Part shown: positions 1 to 5,238 of the stretch, in pieces
Numbering within the stretch: the stretch's first letter is position 1
Layout of the letters: every line of letters begins with the position of its first letter
DNA from: an uncultured Microbacteriaceae bacterium
GTDB lineage: Bacteria > Actinomycetota > Actinomycetes > Actinomycetales > Microbacteriaceae
Length of the DNA stretch: 6,040 bases
Reading direction: 5' to 3'
Assembly (NCBI GenBank): GCA_903882245.1
Contig: CAIRWJ010000076.1
Location: 1 to 6,040 of the forward strand
Notes under the pieces: generated by a model
What the model was told of the DNA's origin: nothing
The model's database searches: none
What the model saw: the letters and a program-made list of their open reading frames with translations, nothing else
Made by a program: the position numbers and the translations under genes

Positions 1-2
1 AC

Positions 3-260
3 ATGATTATTGAGCCGACCCAACTAAAGACGGCGCGCGATCGACTCGCCCGTGTTCAAGGTCAAATTGGCGGAATCGTGCGGATGATCGATGAGGGTCG
101 CGACTGTAACGAAATACTGCACCAACTTTCTGCGGCGAGCACCGCACTGAGTCGCGCCGGATTCACCATCATCGCAACGGGAATGGCGAATTGCGCCACC
201 GAGCCATCTGACAGCGAAAGTCGCGCGGCGCTTGAAAAAGCGTTCATGTCCCTTGCGTAA
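3..260 (+). CDS. CsoR/RcnR/CstR-family metal- or persulfide-sensing repressor, CstR-like
   Basis: An 85-residue, all-helical DNA-binding repressor of the DUF156 (CsoR/RcnR/FrmR/CstR) family. The N-terminal helix carries the family signature RLARVQGQIGGIVRMI (about residues 14-29), followed by GRDC with Cys35 and, in the second long helix, Cys64. Copper-sensing CsoR proteins use Cys-His-Cys; the position four residues before the second Cys, normally His, is Gly60 here. Two cysteines without that histidine is the pattern of CstR, which forms di- to tetrasulfide crosslinks with persulfides and derepresses sulfide-detoxification genes. The next gene, 12 bp downstream, is a flavoprotein-rhodanese fusion, which supports a sulfur role; no copper chaperone or P-type ATPase is seen. 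The ATG lies two bases from the window edge, so its ribosome binding site and operator are not visible, but the length and N-terminus fit the family. Family assignment is firm; the inducer is inferred from the residues and the neighbour. Confidence 0.9.
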   Translation: MIIEPTQLKTARDRLARVQGQIGGIVRMIDEGRDCNEILHQLSAASTALSRAGFTIIATGMANCATEPSDSESRAALEKAFMSLA

Positions 261-272
261 AGTGAACGAATC

Positions 273-1934
273 ATGAAAGTAGTCATCGTAGGAGGCGTTG
301 CCGGCGGGATGTCGGCCGCCACGCGACTGCGCCGACTCGACGAAAACGCTGACATCACTGTCTATGAGGCTGGTCCGGATGTGTCCTTTGCAAACTGCGG
401 GCTGCCATATTTCATCGGCGGTGTAATCGGAAAACGGGAAAGCCTGCTGTTGCAGACTCCCGAAAGCCTTGCGGCTCGATTCAATCTCGACGTTCGCGTG
501 AACTCGCGAGTGCTGTCCATAGATCGGGCGGCGCGAACGGTGACCGTGCGGAATTCCGAGACCGATGAGACCTTTACCGATTCCTACGATTCGCTCATTT
601 TGTCTCCGGGTGCGGCTCCCCGACAATTGGTGATTCCGGGATGGGATCGCGCGCTGACCCTGCGAAGCCTCCCCGACGCCGACCGAATCGTTGCCGCAAT
701 CGGGGGTGCCCCCAAACACATCGTCATCCTCGGAGCCGGCTTTATTGGTGTTGAGGTCGCTGAAAACTTGCGCCACCGCGGACATTCGGTGTCAATAGTC
801 CAGTCGGGGCCGAGCATCCTTTCCCCGTTCGATCCCGAAATGATTGAGCAGTTCCATGTGAATCTGGAACGTCACGGCATCCAAATCCTTGTCAACACGA
901 CTGCGACCGAGATTACGGAATACGCGGTTGAACTCTCCGACGGGACCCGACTCACCGCGGATGTGGTCATTTCGTCTGTTGGCGTAACTCCCGATCACGC
1001 GTTGGCGGTCGAGGCGGGGCTTCGCATCGGTGCCGCCGGTGGAATCTGGGTTGACAACCAGCAACGCACGAGTGATCCCGCAATCTACGCGGTCGGCGAT
1101 GCGGCGGAAAAGCAGTCAGCCTTCACCGATGAAGATCAGATGGTGTGGTTGGCCAATCTTGCGAACCGCCACGGTCGACTCGTCGCCGATGTCGTTGCGG
1201 GGCTCGACGTGACGGCTCGGCCTTCTGTCACTACGGGAATTGTCGGGGCGTTTGGAATGGCGGCCGCGATTACCGGTTTGAGCGAGAAGGCCGCCCGCCG
1301 AGCAGGCATCGTTCACCAGGTGATGCATTTGCATCCAAGCTCGCACGCGGGCTATTACCCCGGCGCCGAGACGATGTCGCTCAAGGTAGTTTTCGCTCCC
1401 GACACGGGCGCGATTCTTGGTGCACAGGCGGTCGGAAACGACGGTGCGGACAAGCGAATCGACGTGATTGCCACTGCAATTTACGGCCGGCTCACGGTGT
1501 CAGACCTCATGAATCTCGAACTTGCGTATGCACCTCAGTTCGCGTCGGCGAAAGATGCGATCAACCAGGCAGGATACGTCGGTGACAACATCATGGAGGG
1601 GCGCACCCCGACCGTTCAGTGGCACGAGCTCGAGGAACGTCGTGCCGCGGGCGCCGTTCTCATCGACGTCAGAACGGCTGATGAAAATCAGGCCGGTGCC
1701 ATACCTGGCTCGCTTCTGATTCCCGTCGACGACCTGAGAAACCGCCTCGAAGAGATTCCGGCTAAGGACGTCATCGTCCACTGCAAGGTCGGACAGCGCG
1801 GTCACACCGCAACTCAACTTCTTCGTTCCCACGGCATCAGGGCGTCCAACCTCGATGGTGGATACCTGACCTGGCGCGCGGGGATGGATTCGATTGTCCG
1901 ATCGAACTCTGTTTCACCATTCACCAACAACTAA
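273..1934 (+). CDS. CoA-disulfide reductase-like FAD/NAD(P)H flavoprotein with C-terminal rhodanese domain (CoADR-Rhd)
   Basis: A 553-residue fusion of a pyridine nucleotide-disulfide oxidoreductase and a single rhodanese domain. An FAD-binding GxGxxG-like motif (VGGVAGG, about residues 6-12) opens the protein. The single redox Cys42 sits in SFANCGLPY, as in CoA-disulfide reductases and NADH oxidases. A second Rossmann motif, GAGFIG (154-159), binds NAD(P)H, and the second FAD motif is YAVGDA (272-277). The dimerisation domain carries YYPGAE (Tyr361/Tyr362) and Tyr419, tyrosines like those used by CoA-disulfide reductase. Residues about 447-540 form the rhodanese domain, with active-site Cys504 in the loop CKVGQRG. 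Family enzymes reduce CoA disulfide, CoA persulfide or polysulfide with NAD(P)H, and the rhodanese delivers sulfane sulfur. The protein is probably cytosolic because no signal peptide is seen. It lies 12 bp after the repressor gene with a weak AAGTGA-like ribosome site, so the two are likely co-transcribed. The exact substrate cannot be told from sequence. Confidence 0.93.
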   Translation: MKVVIVGGVAGGMSAATRLRRLDENADITVYEAGPDVSFANCGLPYFIGGVIGKRESLLLQTPESLAARFNLDVRVNSRVLSIDRAARTVTVRNSETDETFTDSYDSLILSPGAAPRQLVIPGWDRALTLRSLPDADRIVAAIGGAPKHIVILGAGFIGVEVAENLRHRGHSVSIVQSGPSILSPFDPEMIEQFHVNLERHGIQILVNTTATEITEYAVELSDGTRLTADVVISSVGVTPDHALAVEAGLRIGAAGGIWVDNQQRTSDPAIYAVGDAAEKQSAFTDEDQMVWLANLANRHGRLVADVVAGLDVTARPSVTTGIVGAFGMAAAITGLSEKAARRAGIVHQVMHLHPSSHAGYYPGAETMSLKVVFAPDTGAILGAQAVGNDGADKRIDVIATAIYGRLTVSDLMNLELAYAPQFASAKDAINQAGYVGDNIMEGRTPTVQWHELEERRAAGAVLIDVRTADENQAGAIPGSLLIPVDDLRNRLEEIPAKDVIVHCKVGQRGHTATQLLRSHGIRASNLDGGYLTWRAGMDSIVRSNSVSPFTNN

Positions 1935-1938
1935 GGAG
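1933..1938 (+). promoter_or_regulatory. Strong Shine-Dalgarno sequence of the 38-residue Cys-rich gene
   Basis: AAGGAG stands five bases before the ATG at 1944 and shares its first two bases with the TAA stop of the preceding flavoprotein gene. It is the best ribosome binding site in the window. It supports the small downstream ORF as a translated gene that is translationally coupled to the gene before it. Confidence 0.85.
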
Positions 1939-1943
1939 AAACC

Positions 1944-2060
1944 ATGTGCCAGAAAGTGACATGCAGCGACTGCGGAAAGCCCACGTGGGACGGCTGCGGA
2001 CAGCACATTGAGCAGGCCCTCGCCGATGTCAAGCCCGGCGACCGCTGCACGTGTAAGTAA
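1944..2060 (+). CDS. Small cysteine-rich protein (38 aa), probable metal-binding accessory of the sulfur operon
   Basis: A complete ORF of 38 codons plus TAA, starting at ATG and preceded by AAGGAG at 5-nt spacing. The product begins MCQKVTCSDCGKPTWDGCGQ and ends DRCTCK. It holds six cysteines (2, 7, 10, 18, 35, 37) and one histidine (21), arranged as C-x4-C-x2-C-x7-C-x2-H-x13-C-x-C. The C-x2-C, C-x2-H and C-x-C pairs suggest binding of zinc or another thiophilic metal, or sulfur relay through the thiols. The CGKPTW-x-GCG-x-H core resembles a small uncharacterised family that I recall from many actinobacterial genomes; this is memory, not a search. It has no signal peptide or membrane segment. 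It starts nine bases after the flavoprotein stop, so it is the third gene of the operon and probably acts in the same sulfur or thiol pathway. Its biochemical role is unknown. It is short enough to be missed by gene callers. Confidence 0.85.
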   Translation: MCQKVTCSDCGKPTWDGCGQHIEQALADVKPGDRCTCK

Positions 2061-2110
2061 CTCCAAACTCGAGTTTCACCGTGTGGCAGTGGCGAGGGCG
2101 GTTTTTCTTT
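2016..2110 (+). terminator. Possible terminator of the sulfur operon with a long-range stem
   Basis: A T-rich tract (GTTTTTCTTT, 2101-2110) directly follows the GC-rich arm GGCGAGGGC (2091-2099). The arm is a perfect nine-base complement of GCCCTCGCC at 2016-2024, inside the 38-residue gene. The enclosed bases can form smaller helices, including CTGC (2045-2048) with GCAG (2086-2089). A GC stem followed by a U tract is the intrinsic-terminator layout, but the 66-nt enclosed region is unusually large. The T tract in an operon-end position is the stronger part of this call; the stem is a hypothesis. Confidence 0.35.
2065..2076. repeat. Perfect 12-bp palindrome
   Basis: AAACTCGAGTTT reads identically on both strands and lies five bases after the stop of the small Cys-rich gene. 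It lacks a loop, so as RNA it would form only a short, strained hairpin. It may be part of the operon-end structure or a dimeric protein binding site. No function can be assigned. Confidence 0.4.
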
Positions 2111-2157
2111 GTAGACATAGGGTCCATCACATCCGCGGGTGCAATCTCAGGTTTACC

Positions 2158-2166
2158 TGTTAGCAT
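2158..2166 (+). promoter_or_regulatory. Candidate extended -10 promoter for the helicase gene
   Basis: TGTTAGCAT fits an extended -10 element: TG, one base, then TAGCAT matching the actinobacterial TANNNT form. No -35 hexamer stands at the right distance. An AGGT-TT-ACCT inverted repeat (2149-2158) abuts it on the left. A transcript from here would start near 2173 and carry a leader of about 185 nt before the ATG at 2358. The position after the putative operon terminator is sensible, but the motif alone is weak. Confidence 0.3.
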
Positions 2167-2306
2167 GGTGCAGTCGGCTCAGGACAGGCAGAAATTATTC
2201 TGCAAATTTGTGTGGTTTGTATAGGTTCCGAGTCGGGTTGACAACATCCTGTTGGCAATGGTCCCCACTCGTGAATCGAACCCGGTCACTGATAGCTCGG
2301 TTTCGT

Positions 2307-2326
2307 GCGGCACTGCTGTGTGCCGC
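2307..2326 (+). repeat. Perfect 7-bp stem-loop in the helicase leader
   Basis: GCGGCAC (2307-2313) and GTGCCGC (2320-2326) are exact reverse complements around a six-base TGCTGT loop. The hairpin ends 31 bases before the chosen ATG at 2358 and abuts the alternative ATG at 2328. If the later start is used, it sits just upstream of the ribosome landing zone. No U tract follows, so it is not an intrinsic terminator. Confidence 0.6.
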
Positions 2327-2357
2327 CATGGGTATTTACAAGCCAGAAAGCATTCTG

Positions 2358-4337
2358 ATGCCCAGCAACACCCCTCCCGCGGAACGCCGCGGAAAGAACT
2401 TCGTTCCGCGCGACGCCGCTGCGAAGAAAAAGAGCCGTTTCGGCCGCCCCGATGGTCCGGCAGGCGCGAGCCGCCCGGTCCGCGGCGCCCGCGACGACCG
2501 ACCCGTTCGTGACGCTCGTCCGGCACGTGACGACCGATATGCCGGTGGATCACGCCCCGCGCGCGACGACCGTCCGGTTCGTGACGACCGTCCGGTTCGT
2601 GACGACCGCGGCGCACGCCCCGTTCGTGATGACCGCGCTCCTCGTGCAGATCGTACCGACCGTGCGCCTCGAAACGAATATGCGTTCCGCGATGGTCGTC
2701 CGGTTCGTGAAGGCCGCCACGTGGATGCGAAGAGCAAGTTCGACCGTCCCGTTCGGTCGACCCGAGATGAACGACGTGACGTACGTCCCGCTCGTGATGA
2801 TCGACCGGCTCGTGATGACCGTCCAGCTCGTGATGACCGTCCCGCTCGTGATGACCGGTTTGCTGGTGGCTCACGCCCAGCGCGTGACGACCGTGCACCG
2901 CGCACGGATCGCAACGACCGGCCGTTCCGTCCCGCTCGTGACGATCGTCCGGCACGTGACGACCGGTATTCGCGTGATGACCGCCGTCCTGCACGTGACG
3001 ACCGCGCCCCTCGCACCGATCGCTTCTCGCGTGATGACCGGCCGGCACGAGACGACCGTCCCGCCCGCCGCGATTCCGACTTCTACCCCTCGCGCGACGA
3101 GAAGGCGTTCTACGAGCCCGGCGAAGACGTCGTCCTCGAGCGTCTTCAGGCGATGGCCACCACGGCCGACGACGTCGATGGTGTGACGTTCGGCGATCTC
3201 GGCCTGGGACGCAATATTGAATCGGCTCTGTTGGAACTCGGTGCAACCGCCCCGTTCCCCATTCAGGCCGCAACCATTCCCGACGTGCTCGCTGGTCGTG
3301 ACGTTCTCGGGCGTGGTCGGACCGGTTCAGGCAAGACCATCGCCTTTGCCGCACCGATTGTTGAACTCTTGATGGCGAACGGTGGCGGAAAAAAGCGCAG
3401 CCAGGGTCGTTCGCCTCGCGCACTCATCCTCGCTCCGACTCGTGAACTCGCGATGCAGATTAACCGCACCGTGATGCCTATTGCAAAGTCTGTTGGTCTC
3501 TTCACGACGACCATCGTCGGTGGGGTTCCTCAGGGTTCGCAGGTCATGAGCCTCCGTCGTGGTGTGGATATTGTCATTGCCACGCCCGGTCGTCTCGAAG
3601 ACCTGGCGCGTCAGCGTCACATCGACCTGTCGCAGATCCAGATCACGGTTCTTGACGAGGCCGACCACATGTGCGATCTCGGATTCCTCGAGCCGGTTCA
3701 GCGAATCCTTCGCGACACCGCAGAGGGCGGACAGCGCTTGTTGTTCTCGGCAACACTCGATAAGGGTGTCGCCTCGATCATCGACGAGTTCCTTCCCGAG
3801 CCTGCGATTCACGAGGTCGCTGGTGAAGACCAGTCCTCGTCGACCATCGATCACCGCGTGTTCATCATTGATCACCGCGACAAGATTCCTCTCATTGAAA
3901 AACTAGTTCGACGCGATGGCAAGACTCTCGTGTTTACGCGCACCCGCGCGTATGCCGAGCAGCTCGCCGACGAACTCGAGGACGCCGGAATCCCGGCGAC
4001 CAGCCTTCACGGTGACCTCAACCAGTCGCGTCGTACTCGCAATCTCGAGCGCCTCACGACGGGCCGTGTCAATGTGCTCGTCGCGACCGACGTTGCAGCG
4101 CGTGGAATCCACGTCGACGACATCGACTTGGTCATCCAGGCGGATGCCCCTGACGAGTACAAGACCTACCTGCACCGCTCGGGTCGTACCGGTCGTGCCG
4201 GCAAGACCGGAACGGTTGTCACACTGATCCCCAAGCAGCGCCAGCGCCGCATGACGGACCTGCTCAACCGCGCTGAGATTCAGGCAGTCATGGTCCCGAC
4301 CCGCGTCGGAGACCCGCACCTCGACAACCTCGTCTAG
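2358..4337 (+). CDS. DEAD-box ATP-dependent RNA helicase with Arg/Asp-rich repeat N-terminus
   Basis: A 659-residue RNA-unwinding ATPase of superfamily 2. Residues about 45-238 are a low-complexity RPARDD-type repeat region. The helicase core follows in order: Q motif with Phe278 and Gln303, motif I GRTGSGKT (320-327), Ia PTRELA (360-365), Ib TPGR (409-412), II DEAD (433-436), III SAT (464-466), IV LVFTRT (524-529), V ATDVAARG (576-583), and VI HRSGRTGRAG (606-615). Every key residue for ATP and RNA binding is present. The C-terminus stops soon after the core, so the basic tail usual in RhlE/CsdA-type proteins is instead placed at the N-terminus. Likely roles are ribosome assembly, RNA turnover and cold adaptation in the cytoplasm. 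I chose ATG 2358 because MPSNTPPAERRGKNFVPRD starts the compositionally uniform part; AGAAAG at 2345-2350 could be a weak ribosome site. ATG 2328 and GTG 2139 are in-frame alternatives. The helicase call is firm; the subfamily is unsure. Confidence 0.95.
   Translation: MPSNTPPAERRGKNFVPRDAAAKKKSRFGRPDGPAGASRPVRGARDDRPVRDARPARDDRYAGGSRPARDDRPVRDDRPVRDDRGARPVRDDRAPRADRTDRAPRNEYAFRDGRPVREGRHVDAKSKFDRPVRSTRDERRDVRPARDDRPARDDRPARDDRPARDDRFAGGSRPARDDRAPRTDRNDRPFRPARDDRPARDDRYSRDDRRPARDDRAPRTDRFSRDDRPARDDRPARRDSDFYPSRDEKAFYEPGEDVVLERLQAMATTADDVDGVTFGDLGLGRNIESALLELGATAPFPIQAATIPDVLAGRDVLGRGRTGSGKTIAFAAPIVELLMANGGGKKRSQGRSPRALILAPTRELAMQINRTVMPIAKSVGLFTTTIVGGVPQGSQVMSLRRGVDIVIATPGRLEDLARQRHIDLSQIQITVLDEADHMCDLGFLEPVQRILRDTAEGGQRLLFSATLDKGVASIIDEFLPEPAIHEVAGEDQSSSTIDHRVFIIDHRDKIPLIEKLVRRDGKTLVFTRTRAYAEQLADELEDAGIPATSLHGDLNQSRRTRNLERLTTGRVNVLVATDVAARGIHVDDIDLVIQADAPDEYKTYLHRSGRTGRAGKTGTVVTLIPKQRQRRMTDLLNRAEIQAVMVPTRVGDPHLDNLV
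2490..3071 (+). repeat. 18-bp tandem repeat array encoding RPARDD-type hexapeptides
   Basis: This part of the helicase gene is built from imperfect 18-bp units, each encoding R-P-A/V-R-D-D. The tetrapeptide RDDR occurs 17 times. The clearest tandem runs are at 2559-2612 (three units ending in GTCCG or a close variant) and 2790-2861 (four units beginning GCTCGTGATGA). A larger duplication is also visible: the block D-R-Y/F-A-G-G-S-R-P-A-R-D-D occurs near residues 59 and 166. Synonymous differences between distant units, against near-identity within runs, suggest an old array with local recent slippage. The product segment balances Arg against Asp, has almost no Lys, and should be intrinsically disordered. 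Confidence 0.9.
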
Positions 4338-4346
4338 CGACAATCT

Positions 4347-4396
4347 CAATGCCCACTCGGCTCTGCACTCGCGTGCAGAAGTTAGAGTGGGTATTG
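4347..4396. repeat. 50-bp nested inverted repeat at the helicase/ubiA junction
   Basis: The outer arms are CAATGCCCACTC (4347-4358) and GAGTGGGTATTG (4385-4396), complementary at 11 of 12 positions with the remaining pair a G-U wobble in RNA. The inner arms TCTGCAC (4362-4368) and GTGCAGA (4373-4379) are perfect around a TCGC loop. The structure begins ten bases after the helicase stop and its right arm covers both candidate GTG starts of the prenyltransferase gene. It has no following U run. It could end or slow the helicase transcript, hide the ubiA start in read-through RNA, or be a regulator-binding site over the promoter. Confidence 0.75.
4383..4388 (+). promoter_or_regulatory. Candidate -10 element for a leaderless ubiA-crtI transcript
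   Basis: TAGAGT matches the actinobacterial TANNNT -10 form and lies seven bases before the GTG at 4396, the spacing expected when transcription starts at the start codon itself. No good -35 hexamer is present. The inner arms of the nested inverted repeat (4362-4379) occupy the -35/spacer region, as an operator would. No clear Shine-Dalgarno sequence exists for either candidate start, which agrees with leaderless translation. Confidence 0.35.
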
Positions 4397-5238
4397 TGCT
4401 TCGCCGACTAACCGAAATCTCTCGTCCCGTTCTGTGGGTCAACACGATCGGCACGACGGTCGTGGGCATGTGGTTGGCAGGGTACCTCTGGACCTGGGAG
4501 ATCCTGCCGATCCTCGTTTGGGTGACCCTGCCGTTCAATCTGCTGATTTACGGCATCAACGACATTTATGATCAGGACACCGACGCGGAGAACGACCGCA
4601 AGGGGGGCTTTGGCGGGGCCAAGATCAAACCCTCCGAGGTGCGGATGATCAATTGGGGCGTCATCCTCCTCAATGTCCCATTCCTCGTTTATTTCGCAAT
4701 CACGGTTCCGTTAGCCGCGTTCCTATGGATGCTCGCCTATTCGTTCTCGTTCTGGCAGTATTCGTCCACGCCACTCCGATTCAAGGCACGACCCGTCTGG
4801 GACTCTGTCAGCAACGCTGATTACGCTTTCCCGCTCGCGTTTGTGCCCCTCGCACTTGGAGTCGAGCCGATGTGGCCGGCGGTCATCGGGCTCATGGCGT
4901 GGAGCATGGCGAAGCACGTCTATGACGCCATTCAGGACATCGACGAGGACGCGGCGGCGGGAATCGTCACCACCGCGGTCAAGTTCGGGGTCAAGGGTTC
5001 GTTGGTGTGGTCTGGTGCGTGGTGGATCGTCTCGACCGTTGCGTTTGCGATGGTGAACCCTCCGGTCGCAATCGTCTCCGGGGTCATCTCGGGATGGCTC
5101 CTCGTCGCGAACTGGCGAACCCCGACCAGCCTCGAAGCAAAGCGCTTGTACAAGTTTTCGGTTGCGTTCCCCTATGTCGCGGGGGCGGTCGCCGGCGTTC
5201 AATTGGTGACGGGCATCACGCTCGGGCTATACCCGTGA
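4396..5238 (+). CDS. UbiA-family membrane prenyltransferase, lycopene elongase-like (CrtEb/LbtC type)
   Basis: A 280-residue polytopic membrane protein with about seven to nine hydrophobic segments. Both aspartate-rich UbiA motifs are intact: NDIYDQDTD (N55, D56, D59, D63), and YDAIQDIDED with D177, D181 and D185. These bind the Mg-prenyl diphosphate. The N-terminal SRPVLWVNT, the YGIND block and the following NDRKGGFGGAK resemble lycopene elongases such as corynebacterial CrtEb, which add C5 units from DMAPP to lycopene ends on the way to C50 carotenoids. The overlapping CrtI-type gene downstream supports a carotenoid role rather than quinone or heme synthesis. I chose GTG 4396 because a TANNNT element lies seven bases upstream, suggesting a leaderless message; GTG 4387 in the same frame adds three residues and falls inside that element. 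Whether it elongates lycopene or acts on another acceptor cannot be decided here. Confidence 0.85.
   Translation: MLRRLTEISRPVLWVNTIGTTVVGMWLAGYLWTWEILPILVWVTLPFNLLIYGINDIYDQDTDAENDRKGGFGGAKIKPSEVRMINWGVILLNVPFLVYFAITVPLAAFLWMLAYSFSFWQYSSTPLRFKARPVWDSVSNADYAFPLAFVPLALGVEPMWPAVIGLMAWSMAKHVYDAIQDIDEDAAAGIVTTAVKFGVKGSLVWSGAWWIVSTVAFAMVNPPVAIVSGVISGWLLVANWRTPTSLEAKRLYKFSVAFPYVAGAVAGVQLVTGITLGLYP

Larger units (their letters stand above)
2111..2357 (+). other. Non-coding intergenic region and helicase 5' leader with small hairpins
   Basis: About 300 bp separate the Cys-rich gene from the helicase start, and I see no convincing gene on either strand. The helicase frame stays open back to a GTG at 2139, but that upstream translation has nothing family-like in it and loses the composition of the protein. 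The segment can form at least two local stems: CAACA/TGTTG at 2242-2254, and a 7-bp GC-rich hairpin at 2307-2326. Actinobacterial and other DEAD-box helicase genes are often preceded by long structured leaders with cold or autogenous control. That link is an analogy, not something the sequence proves. Confidence 0.5.

Noticed and set aside
24..785. Minus-strand open frame of 253 codons across the repressor and flavoprotein genes
   Set aside because: It overlaps two well-supported + strand genes, shows no recognisable domain and has the composition of an antisense shadow.
2149..2158. AGGT-TT-ACCT inverted repeat as an operator
   Set aside because: The four-base arms are too short to be distinguished from chance, and no regulator in view is known to bind such a site.
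2238..2243. Perfect TTGACA hexamer as a -35 element for the helicase
   Set aside because: At 16-18 bp downstream the sequence is GC-rich (around GTCCCC) with no TANNNT-like -10, so the hexamer alone is not a promoter. It also forms part of a small stem.
2336..3016. Minus-strand open frame of 226 codons made of SSRAGR repeats
   Set aside because: It is the antisense reading of the RDD-encoding repeats, with the same period and no independent domain or ribosome site.
2452..3186. Plus-strand open frame of 244 codons in another frame of the repeat array
   Set aside because: Its VMTV/PLVMT repeats are the frame-shifted reading of the same 18-bp unit, and it lies wholly inside the helicase gene.
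2179..3423. Long open frame on the minus strand (over 400 codons) opposite the helicase N-terminus
   Set aside because: It is a by-product of the 18-bp repeat, which keeps several frames free of stops. Its translation is an unnatural His/Arg/Gly-rich mirror of the RPARDD units and has no start signal. The + strand frame continues into a complete helicase.
4723..5202. Minus-strand open frame of 159 codons opposite the prenyltransferase
   Set aside because: Its Arg/Asp/Pro-rich composition is what the reverse reading of a hydrophobic GC-rich membrane gene gives, and both UbiA motifs on the + strand are intact.
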